From: Candidatus Eiseniibacteriota bacterium
Lineage (GTDB): Bacteria; Joyebacterota; Joyebacteria; Joyebacterales; Joyebacteraceae
Assembly (NCBI GenBank): GCA_030638405.1
Contig: DAOWER010000197.1
Coordinates: 1 to 9,241 of the forward strand
Reading direction: 5' to 3'
Length of the DNA stretch: 9,241 nt
Shown here piece after piece: positions 1 through 6,250 of this stretch. The notes beneath the pieces are model-generated. The model saw nothing but the letters and a program-made list of their open reading frames with translations. It was not told the DNA's origin and ran no database searches. Numbering within the stretch: the first letter of the stretch is position 1; each line of letters starts with the position of its first letter. The position numbers and the translations under genes were made by a program.

Positions 1-38
1 GAAACCCCCGAAATCAGCCTCTCTCCCCATATTTCTGC

Positions 39-67
39 TTGACAGGACCGAGCCTTGCACCTACTCT
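39..67 (+). promoter_or_regulatory. Sigma70-like promoter of the dcw operon
   Basis: A perfect -35 hexamer TTGACA (39-44) is followed after 17 nt by TACTCT (62-67), which matches the -10 consensus at its first, second and last positions. Spacing is optimal. Transcription would start near 74, so the MraZ-type repeats sit on the start site. This is the only such pair seen upstream of mraZ, and no comparable promoter was noticed inside the operon. The start site itself is inferred, not shown. Confidence 0.72.
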
Positions 68-71
68 CCCC

Positions 72-99
72 GAAGTGGGCCGAAGTGGGATGAAGTGGG
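72..99 (+). promoter_or_regulatory. MraZ operator: three phased GAAGTGGG repeats
   Basis: Three identical octamers GAAGTGGG lie at 72-79, 82-89 and 92-99, exactly 10 bp apart. The core GTGGG elements (75-79, 85-89, 95-99) are therefore separated by 5 bp and lie on one face of the helix. MraZ proteins are known to bind direct TGGG-type repeats with 5-nt spacers upstream of their own gene. A degenerate fourth copy (TCGG, 105-108) keeps the phase. The array begins 4 bp after the -10 element and ends about 36 bp before the mraZ start, a position suited to repression of the whole operon by its first product. Confidence 0.87.
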
Positions 100-135
100 T
101 TAGGTCGGCCAGCTCGCGGATGGGGAGGGGCACTC

Positions 136-597
136 TTGGCTTCGTACTACGGTTCGTATCTTCACACGCTGGACACGAAGGGGCGCGTCTCGATTCCTTC
201 CGAAATGCGGAAGGCGAGTGGCGATGTCTTCGTGCTGACGCGTGGCTTCGAAGAGTGCCTCAACCTCTACCCTGCGGACGAGTGGGAACTCGTCGAGCGC
301 GAGCTGAAGGCCCTGCGGACGACGTCAAGGGAAGCGCGCTACTACGTGAGACAGATGATGTCGACTGTCAGGAGAGTCGTCGTCGACGGACACGGCCGCA
401 TCACGATCCCCCAGTGGCACCGCGAGTTCGCGGGCCTTGGTGGGGAAGTGCTCGTCAACGGAGTGCTCGAGCACATCGAGATCTGGAACGCCGAAAGATA
501 CGAGAAGTACTCGGAAGGCTACGACGAATCCTACGAGGACGTGGCCGAGACCGTCTGGAAGCACGCGAGAGGGAAGATCGACGCGACCGAAGAGTAG
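136..597 (+). CDS. mraZ: MraZ transcriptional regulator
   Basis: The 153-residue protein is the DNA-binding regulator that usually opens dcw clusters; it forms rings of subunits on TGGG-type direct repeats. The typical tandem MraZ (AbrB-like) domains are visible, each with its D-x-x-x-R signature: D13-T-K-G-R17 and D84-G-H-G-R88. Family stretches GFEECLNLYP (37-46) and GVLEHIEIWN (109-118) are also present. Length is normal. The start is TTG at 136, chosen because a strong purine-rich ribosome site (GGGGAGGGG, 122-130) lies just upstream and the product begins in the usual way (ASYYGSYLHTLD). The perfectly phased repeats upstream imply autoregulation. The C-terminal tail past residue 120 is Glu/Tyr rich, as is common in the family. 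Confidence 0.95.
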   Translation: MASYYGSYLHTLDTKGRVSIPSEMRKASGDVFVLTRGFEECLNLYPADEWELVERELKALRTTSREARYYVRQMMSTVRRVVVDGHGRITIPQWHREFAGLGGEVLVNGVLEHIEIWNAERYEKYSEGYDESYEDVAETVWKHARGKIDATEE

Positions 598-670
598 GTG
601 GCGTCGGGAGAGCGGGCGACGGTCTGAAGAGCGGGTCGCGTCCCTGGAGCATGCGAGGAGTGTCCCCCCT

Positions 671-1021
671 GTGACGATACGATCGACACTGACGGAGCAG
701 ACAGCGGTGGTCGAGATGGCAGGCAACATGGCCGCCATCGACCTTTCGAGGCTCCACAGTCACCTCATCGATCTGCTGAGCGCCCGGCGGAAAGCAATAG
801 TCCTGGACTTCCGCGCCGTCGAGCACGTCAGCTATCAGGACGCGTTCCACCTCGCGAGGGAGTTCGAGCTCGTTCGCTCCCACAATGGAAACATGAGGGT
901 GGCCGGTCTGAGCCCGTACGTCAGGGACATCCTGGTGTTCGCGGGCCTCTCCGACTTCCTTGATGCGAATAGGCCCGTATCCGCAATGTCGGATCCCGCC
1001 CGCACTCCGCAGGCGAGCTGA
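671..1021 (+). CDS. STAS-domain protein (anti-sigma factor antagonist-like)
   Basis: A single STAS domain fills almost the whole 116-residue protein. It shows the beta strand TAVVEMAGNM, the helix DLSRLHSHLIDLL (24-36), the strand KAIVLDFRAVEHVS (41-54) and a C-terminal GLSPYVRDILVFAGLSDFL (79-97), which closely follows the family pattern. STAS proteins of this size act as antagonists of anti-sigma factors or as scaffolds in partner-switching modules. At the loop where SpoIIAA-type proteins carry the phosphoacceptor Ser-Ser/Thr-Gly, this one reads S54-Y55-Q56, so the usual acceptor is replaced by Tyr. The start is GTG 671, preceded by GAGGAG (655-660) with a 10-nt spacer; upstream in-frame codons look like non-coding Arg/Ser-rich sequence. 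No anti-sigma kinase or phosphatase is visible nearby. It is co-oriented with mraZ and rsmH, so it is probably co-transcribed. Family is confident; role is unknown. Confidence 0.85.
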   Translation: MTIRSTLTEQTAVVEMAGNMAAIDLSRLHSHLIDLLSARRKAIVLDFRAVEHVSYQDAFHLAREFELVRSHNGNMRVAGLSPYVRDILVFAGLSDFLDANRPVSAMSDPARTPQAS

Positions 1022-1092
1022 CCATTTCCCGGCGGCGGATCGGGTAGGAAGTGATCGTCGCACCGCGTACCACTACTGACTACGAGCAACGG

Positions 1093-2022
1093 ATGAGTGA
1101 GCACCTGCCGGTCATGGCCGCCGAGGTGGTCGAGTTCTTAGTGACTCGAACCAACGGAGGCTACGTCGACTGCACCGTCGGTGCGGGAGGGCACGCGCGC
1201 TACATCCTGAACAACGCGCCCGAAGGCGCGTTGCTGGGGCTCGACCTGGACGCGGAGGCGATTGAGAGGGCCGGCACCGAACTCGCGGTCTTCGGCGAAA
1301 GGGTAGCACTCGTGCGGGGCAACTTCTCAGATCTGGCCACCATCGCAGACGAGCACGGATTCCGCGAGGTCGACGGTGTTCTCTTCGACCTTGGGTTCTC
1401 GTCGATACAGCTGGACGATCCTTCCCGAGGCTTCAGCTACCAGAACGAGGGTCCCATCGATATGAGACTGGACGCCGCGGGAGCGACGACTGCCGGTGCT
1501 CTGCTCTCGAAGGTGAGCGAGAGGGATCTCGCGAAGATCATCTTCGAGTTCGGAGAGGAGAGGCGCGCGCATCCTATCGCTCGCTCGATCATCGCGGCGA
1601 GGGAAGAGGGGAAACTCACGACCACTTCCGATCTCGCTGCCGCCGTGGTGGCGACTAAACCGGCGCGCAGGAACAAGACACTTTCGCGCGTCTTCCAGGC
1701 GCTTCGGATCGCCGTCAACGGAGAGCTGGACAACCTGAGCTCTGGTCTCGCGCAGGCCGTCGATGTTCTGAGGCCCGGCGGGAGAGTCGCCGTCATCTCG
1801 TACCACTCGCTCGAGGACAGGATGGTCAAGCGGCACTTCGTGCGGTGCGAGAGGCCGTGCACGTGCCCGCGGGACATCCCAGAGTGCGCGTGCGGAAAGA
1901 AGCCGACGCTCAAGATCGTGACGCGGAGAATCGTGAGACCCGGGGACGCCGAAGTGGCGGCGAATCCCAGGGCTCGATCGGCCAAGCTGCGTGTCGCGGA
2001 GAAGCTCGAGAGGAAGAACTGA
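1093..2022 (+). CDS. rsmH: RsmH, 16S rRNA (cytosine(1402)-N4)-methyltransferase
   Basis: This SAM-dependent enzyme (formerly MraW) methylates N4 of C1402 in the ribosomal P site. The 309-residue product shows HLPVMAAEVVEFL (4-16), the SAM loop VDCTVGAGGHA (25-35), LDLDAEAIERA (50-60), FDLGFSSIQLD (98-108), GPIDMRLD (120-127), RVFQALRIAVNGEL (199-212) and VAVISYHSLEDRMVKRHF (232-249), all family hallmarks. A five-cysteine cluster at 252-267 (C-x3-C-x-C-x6-C-x-C) precedes KKPTLKIVTRR and could bind a metal. ATG 1093 is chosen because the family normally begins a few residues before HxPV. An in-frame GTG at 1051 would add 14 residues, but its AGGAA motif abuts the start codon. The stop overlaps the ftsL start by one base, implying translational coupling. 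Confidence 0.95.
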   Translation: MSEHLPVMAAEVVEFLVTRTNGGYVDCTVGAGGHARYILNNAPEGALLGLDLDAEAIERAGTELAVFGERVALVRGNFSDLATIADEHGFREVDGVLFDLGFSSIQLDDPSRGFSYQNEGPIDMRLDAAGATTAGALLSKVSERDLAKIIFEFGEERRAHPIARSIIAAREEGKLTTTSDLAAAVVATKPARRNKTLSRVFQALRIAVNGELDNLSSGLAQAVDVLRPGGRVAVISYHSLEDRMVKRHFVRCERPCTCPRDIPECACGKKPTLKIVTRRIVRPGDAEVAANPRARSAKLRVAEKLERKN

Positions 2023-2498
2023 TGCTGAAGCGCCCCCGGGTCCGCCGAGGAAAGCCCAGGAGCTCCGACGCCCTGCGAGGCATGCTCAGGCGCCCTGAAG
2101 CCCTGCGAGCAGCGCTGAAGAGGGCGAAGGTCCCCAGGCGACTAACGGCCGGGCTCTCGGGGTCGCTTCGCACCAGGGGATTCCTTCTCTGGGTAGCCGC
2201 GCTGGTGACCGGGATACTGTGCGTTTCGCAGCACGTCTACTCGACGAAGCTGGCCCAACAGATCGAGGACCTGAGAGAGAACCGCGAGGGCCTGGAGGCT
2301 GAGATCGGGTTCCTGAGGATGGAATGCGCTCGGCTCACGGGCCGGGAGAGGATCGAGGAATACGCCACGGAGCGGCTCGGGATGCGATACCCGGAGGCGC
2401 ACGAGGTCGTGAGGCTCGGGGACGGGATTCGGAGTCAGTGGGACCGCTGGGGCGACGACCTCGTGGAGGGAAGCACGATTGCTGTCAGCGACGGGTAG
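2022..2498 (+). CDS. ftsL: Cell division protein FtsL
   Basis: The 158-residue bitopic protein has the FtsL/DivIC architecture. It has a strongly basic cytoplasmic tail (1-52), one membrane segment (about 53-71, FLLWVAALVTGILCVSQHV), a periplasmic coiled coil (about 75-107, KLAQQIEDLRENREGLEAEI) and the conserved end ATERLGMRYPEAHEVVRL. FtsL forms a complex with FtsB/DivIC and FtsQ/DivIB and activates the FtsW-FtsI septal synthase. The start ATG 2022 shares its A with the rsmH stop (TGATG), and GAGGAAG sits at 2009-2015. The cytoplasmic tail is longer than usual and contains an imperfect 10-residue tandem repeat (ALRGMLRRPE then ALRAALKRAK, residues 17-36), matched by GCCCTGCGAG at 2070 and 2100. 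Sequence conservation in this family is low, so the call rests on architecture plus position before ftsI. Confidence 0.88.
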   Translation: MLKRPRVRRGKPRSSDALRGMLRRPEALRAALKRAKVPRRLTAGLSGSLRTRGFLLWVAALVTGILCVSQHVYSTKLAQQIEDLRENREGLEAEIGFLRMECARLTGRERIEEYATERLGMRYPEAHEVVRLGDGIRSQWDRWGDDLVEGSTIAVSDG

Positions 2499-4602
2499 GC
2501 ACAGCGGGATACAGAATGGGCGCCTGAGGGTCGCGCTCGTCTCAGGGCTAGCGGTCTGGGCGATAGTGATCCTGAGGCTCGTGATGATCCAGCTGGTCCA
2601 CGCGCCTGGGCTCGTCGAGTACGCCGAGAATCAGCACATCGTGCCCGTGAACCTCGCCGCCGACCGCGGGACGATATACGACCGGAACATGGTGCCGCTC
2701 ACGGACAACCTCACCGTGCAGTCGGTCTGCGCGGATCCCAGAGAGATAGATTCGCCGTCGGTTGTGGCGCGTCAGCTGGCCCGGACGCTCGGGGGCAGCT
2801 ACGACGGCTACCTGAAGCAGCTTCGGAAGGACAAGGGCTTCGTCTGGATCCAGCGGCAGCTCTTGCCGTCGAGGGCCGCCGCGCTCCGGGAGCTGGACCT
2901 GCCCGGCATAGGATTCCTTCCCGAAAGCAAGAGGGTGCACCTGCTCGGCGAGACCGGATGTCACGTCCTCGGTATGACCGACATCGACGGGTGCGGGCTT
3001 TCCGGAGTGGAGAAGGAGCTGGACGAGCTCCTGACCGGCGCAGAAGCGACCGTCTACTACTGTCTGGACAGCGCCAATCGCAGGACGCCGATTCCGGCGT
3101 GCATGAAGATCGTGCCGAAGGACGGCATGTCGGTTGTGCTCACTCTGGACATCCGGATGCAGAGCATCGTCGAGATCGAACTCGAGCGCGGCATTCGCGA
3201 GCACAACGCCGCGCGGGGAACCGCGATAGTCCAGGATCCGTGGACGGGTGAGATCCTCGCGATGGCCAATTGGCCGAGGTTCGATCCGGACCGGCCCGAG
3301 CGTCACTCCGTCGAGAGCCGAAAGAACCGCGCCATCACCGATCAGTTCGAGCCCGGCTCGACGTTCAAGCTCATCACGGCCGCCGCCGCCCTTTCGACCG
3401 GCAGCGCCGACCTCAACTCGGTCTACTACGCGTACCGGGGCTCAAAGGACTTCGGCAGGTTCACGATCCACGACGTGAAGGAGCTCGGGTGGCTGGACTT
3501 CGAGCACGCATTCGCGAAGTCGAGCAACGTCTGTTTCGCGGAGATCGCCTACGGAGTCGGGGCGATACCGCTCTACTCGTTCGCAAGGGACTTCGGGTTC
3601 GGCTGCCTGACGGGCATCTCTCTGCCCGGTGAGGTCCGCGGCATACTGCGGGAGCCGAGCGAGTGGTCCTCGAGGTCGGTGCCGACCATCGGGATCGGCC
3701 AGGAGCTGGCCGTGACGGCCCTGCAGATGGTCGGGGCGTACAGCGCCGTCGCGAACGGCGGCTACCTGATGGAACCCAAGGTCATCAAGTCGATTCTCGC
3801 GGACGACGGCCGCGTGGTCGAGGACGCGCGGTGGAGCGTGGTGCGCCAGGTGGTGGAGCCGGAGGCGGCCGCGATTCTCAGGGGGCTTCTGGCGAGCGTC
3901 ACGGAATACGGTACGGGCAAGAACGCGCGGGTTGCTGAGATCGCCGTGTCGGGCAAGACGGGCACGGCTCAGAAGGCGGCCACGGGTGCGCGACGCTATG
4001 ACCCCGGGAAGTGGGTTGCCTCGTTCGCCGGAATGGCCCCGGCCGACGATCCCCAGCTGGTCTGTCTGGTCGTGATCGACGAGCCGGACGGCCGTGGGCT
4101 CGGCGGGGAGGTCGCTGCGCCGGTCTTCGCGAGGATCGTGGAGCGGATCATCAGAGGGCCCGGCCACGGATACCTGCGGCGCGGTCGCGGCGACTACGTG
4201 GAATCCGAGCGCGGGCCGGGGCGCCTCGACAGGACGGCGCCGACCCGTCCGGTGCACGCGCCGGACCCGAACGGTAAGGCGCGGCGGTGGGACGCGACTC
4301 TGGTCTCGGAGGACGCGCTCGACAGGCGCGCCGGTGTCTCGGCGGCCGAGTTCCTGATGCCCGCCCACGGCGGCCTGGTTCGAACGGGGCGGGGAGACAT
4401 CGTGGTGGTTCCGGCCGTTCCCGCGGAAGAGATCGAAGTCCCGGACTTCCGGGGCATGAGCGTCAGGTTGTCCAGGCAGACGGCCGCGTCGCTCGGACTC
4501 GCGCTCACGTTCCGCGGCAACGGCAGGGTGATAGAGCAGTCCCCCCGACCCGGGTGCATCGTCGGGCCGGGACACGGTGTTGACGTACGGTGCCGTCCGT
4601 AG
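2479..4602 (+). CDS. ftsI: FtsI/PBP3-type peptidoglycan D,D-transpeptidase with C-terminal PASTA domain
   Basis: This class B penicillin-binding protein crosslinks septal peptidoglycan. Its 707 residues run as follows: membrane anchor (about 17-40), pedestal with DRGTIYDRN (62-70), and transpeptidase domain with the catalytic S294-T-F-K297, S348-S-N350 and K493-T-G-T496 motifs. A basic, Gly/Pro/Arg-rich linker (about 560-645) leads to one PASTA domain (about 650-705, starting EVPDFRGMSV). All active-site residues are intact. The start is TTG 2479, 20 bp inside ftsL, with GGAGGG at 2465-2470 and an 8-nt spacer; no better in-frame start precedes the membrane anchor. PASTA tails occur on division PBPs of PBP2x/SpoVD type and in some diderms. 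Ten cysteines (84, 161, 172, 195, 208, 352, 376, 529, 693, 705) all lie on the periplasmic side, which is unusual. Its partner FtsW is not in the window. Confidence 0.95.
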   Translation: MLSATGRHSGIQNGRLRVALVSGLAVWAIVILRLVMIQLVHAPGLVEYAENQHIVPVNLAADRGTIYDRNMVPLTDNLTVQSVCADPREIDSPSVVARQLARTLGGSYDGYLKQLRKDKGFVWIQRQLLPSRAAALRELDLPGIGFLPESKRVHLLGETGCHVLGMTDIDGCGLSGVEKELDELLTGAEATVYYCLDSANRRTPIPACMKIVPKDGMSVVLTLDIRMQSIVEIELERGIREHNAARGTAIVQDPWTGEILAMANWPRFDPDRPERHSVESRKNRAITDQFEPGSTFKLITAAAALSTGSADLNSVYYAYRGSKDFGRFTIHDVKELGWLDFEHAFAKSSNVCFAEIAYGVGAIPLYSFARDFGFGCLTGISLPGEVRGILREPSEWSSRSVPTIGIGQELAVTALQMVGAYSAVANGGYLMEPKVIKSILADDGRVVEDARWSVVRQVVEPEAAAILRGLLASVTEYGTGKNARVAEIAVSGKTGTAQKAATGARRYDPGKWVASFAGMAPADDPQLVCLVVIDEPDGRGLGGEVAAPVFARIVERIIRGPGHGYLRRGRGDYVESERGPGRLDRTAPTRPVHAPDPNGKARRWDATLVSEDALDRRAGVSAAEFLMPAHGGLVRTGRGDIVVVPAVPAEEIEVPDFRGMSVRLSRQTAASLGLALTFRGNGRVIEQSPRPGCIVGPGHGVDVRCRP

Positions 4603-4642
4603 GGCGGCGGGTGATTCGGCCTACGGGGCGGTGGCGCAGGAG

Positions 4643-6250
4643 ATGACGGCAAACGCGATGACGATGGAGAGACACACATTCAGAACTGAGGGAAGACCGG
4701 CCGCCGGCGTCTCCGGCGGAGCGGGAACCACGAGGGCGCTCGGCGAGCTCCTCGCGCCGCTCGGCCTGCGCTTGAGCCGCGAGGAAGCCGCTCTCGTCGT
4801 CGGTTCCCTCGAGTACGACTCGCGCAGGGTGGAGGAAGGCTCGCTCTTCGTGGCGGTTCGCGGTCTCACGACGGACGGCCATCTCTACGTTGCCGAGGCG
4901 GCCGGTCGCGGCGCCGTAGCCGCGCTCGTCGAGGAGCCGACCGGCGCCAGTGACATTCCGGAGGTCACGGTCCCCGACACGCGATCCGCCTTGGGCCAGG
5001 TCGCGCACGAGTTCTACGGCCGTCCCTCCGAGAAGCTCAGGACGCACGCCATCACCGGCACCAACGGCAAGACGACGACGTCGTACCTCCTCGATTCGAT
5101 CCTGAGGGAGACGGGTCTCACGACCGGGGTGGTCGGGACTCTCGGCTACAGGGTGGGCGACCGGGTGGTCGAGGGCAACATGACCAGCCCGGAGTCGCTC
5201 GACCTCGCGAGGCTGCTGGCCGCCATGGTGGACGAGGGCGTGGGAGCCGTGACGATGGAGGTCAGCTCGCACGCGCTGACGCTCCAGCGAACCGCCGGTG
5301 CGAGGTTCGATACCGCGACCTTCACGAACCTCTCCAGAGACCACCTCGACTTCCACGGCACGCTCGCCGAGTATGCGGCGGCCAAGAAACTCCTTTTCGG
5401 GCAGCTCGCGGGTGGGGGAGGGAAGCAGGGGGCCACAGCGGTCATCAACACGGACGACGAGTACGGGAGGGAGCTCGCCTCCTACGTGAAGTCCACCGGG
5501 AATCTCCGGCTCGTTACCTACGGTCGCTCCGGCGCCGACGTCTCGGTGCTCGAGGCCTCCAGCACACCAGCCGGAACGAGGGCCACGTTCGATACGCCCG
5601 CAGGTTCTTTCAGCACGGACCTGAGACTTATCTCCGAGTTCAACGTGATGAACGCGCTAGCGGCCACGGCGATCGCAGTATCGCAGGGCATCCCGTCGGA
5701 AGCGATCGGCGGGGGGCTCGCGCGCGTAGGGAACGTCGAGGGCAGGCTCGAGACGGTCGATGCGGGCCAGGACTTCACTATCGTCGTCGACTACGCACAC
5801 ACACCCGACGCGCTCGAGAAGACGATAGCCGCCGTCGGGAAGCTCGTGTCCGGCAGACTCATCACGGTCTTCGGGTGCGGAGGCGACCGCGACAGCGGAA
5901 AGCGTCCGATCATGGGTGACATCGCCATGAAGGGTTCCGACATCGTCGTCGTGACGTCAGACAACCCGCGGACGGAGGACCCGCCGGCGATCATTGCCGA
6001 GATCGTGGCAGGGATCGAGTCGGGGCGCGGGCCCGACGAACTCGCGGTCATCGAGGACCGGCGCGAGGCCATCGCCCACGCCATCGGCGTGGCCAGGGCC
6101 GGGGACCTCGTCCTGATCGCGGGGAAGGGGCACGAGGACTACCAGATAACGGGTACCACCAGGTTTCATTTCGACGACCGTGAGGAGGCTCGAGCGGCCG
6201 TCGTCGGGGAACCGGACAGAGGAAGCAATGGAGAGGGTGCGGCTGACTGA
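4643..6250 (+). CDS. murE: UDP-MurNAc-tripeptide ligase MurE, meso-DAP type
   Basis: This cytoplasmic ATP-dependent ligase adds the third residue to UDP-MurNAc-L-Ala-D-Glu. With ATG 4643 it has 535 residues. The N-terminal UDP-binding domain contains YDSRRVEEGSLFVAVRG (58-74). The central domain has ATP loop GTNGKTTTS (139-147), TSPESLDL, EVSSHAL and the carbamoylated-lysine position in AAKKLLF (K248). The C-terminal domain has DYAHTPDALE, FGCGGDRD and D440-N-P-R443, the motif that selects meso-diaminopimelate over L-lysine; GKGHE (494-498) supplies further DAP contacts. The start is uncertain. GTG 4577 would overlap ftsI by 26 bp, and ATG 4658 or 4664 are also in frame. An AGGAG (4638-4642) abuts 4643 and lies 15 nt before 4658. 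The 30 or so residues before LGELLAPLGL are not family-like. The 3' end overlaps murF by 23 bp. Confidence 0.95.
   Translation: MTANAMTMERHTFRTEGRPAAGVSGGAGTTRALGELLAPLGLRLSREEAALVVGSLEYDSRRVEEGSLFVAVRGLTTDGHLYVAEAAGRGAVAALVEEPTGASDIPEVTVPDTRSALGQVAHEFYGRPSEKLRTHAITGTNGKTTTSYLLDSILRETGLTTGVVGTLGYRVGDRVVEGNMTSPESLDLARLLAAMVDEGVGAVTMEVSSHALTLQRTAGARFDTATFTNLSRDHLDFHGTLAEYAAAKKLLFGQLAGGGGKQGATAVINTDDEYGRELASYVKSTGNLRLVTYGRSGADVSVLEASSTPAGTRATFDTPAGSFSTDLRLISEFNVMNALAATAIAVSQGIPSEAIGGGLARVGNVEGRLETVDAGQDFTIVVDYAHTPDALEKTIAAVGKLVSGRLITVFGCGGDRDSGKRPIMGDIAMKGSDIVVVTSDNPRTEDPPAIIAEIVAGIESGRGPDELAVIEDRREAIAHAIGVARAGDLVLIAGKGHEDYQITGTTRFHFDDREEARAAVVGEPDRGSNGEGAAD

Noticed and set aside
1..38. Remnant of an upstream gene or terminator
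   Set aside because: Only 38 bases; no readable motif, hairpin or T tract.
598..670. Possible small hairpin or repeat in the mraZ-STAS gap
   Set aside because: Only a 5-bp GCGAC/GTCGC stem with a long loop and no T tract; too weak to call a terminator or attenuator.
437..670. 78-residue N-terminal extension of the STAS gene
   Set aside because: The upstream in-frame sequence overlaps mraZ and is Arg/Ser/Thr-rich shadow sequence; the STAS domain begins just after GTG 671.
39..674. 211-codon + strand open frame covering mraZ
   Set aside because: It begins at the -35 hexamer, overlaps the well-supported mraZ in another frame, and its Arg-rich product has no family features.
1051..1092. Upstream GTG start of rsmH
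   Set aside because: Its purine-rich motif directly abuts the start codon, and the added 14 residues are not part of the family N-terminus; kept as an alternative only.
3442..4575. 377-codon antisense frame opposite ftsI
   Set aside because: Shadow frame typical of GC-rich coding DNA; Arg/Pro/His-rich product with no domain, opposite a gene with intact catalytic motifs.
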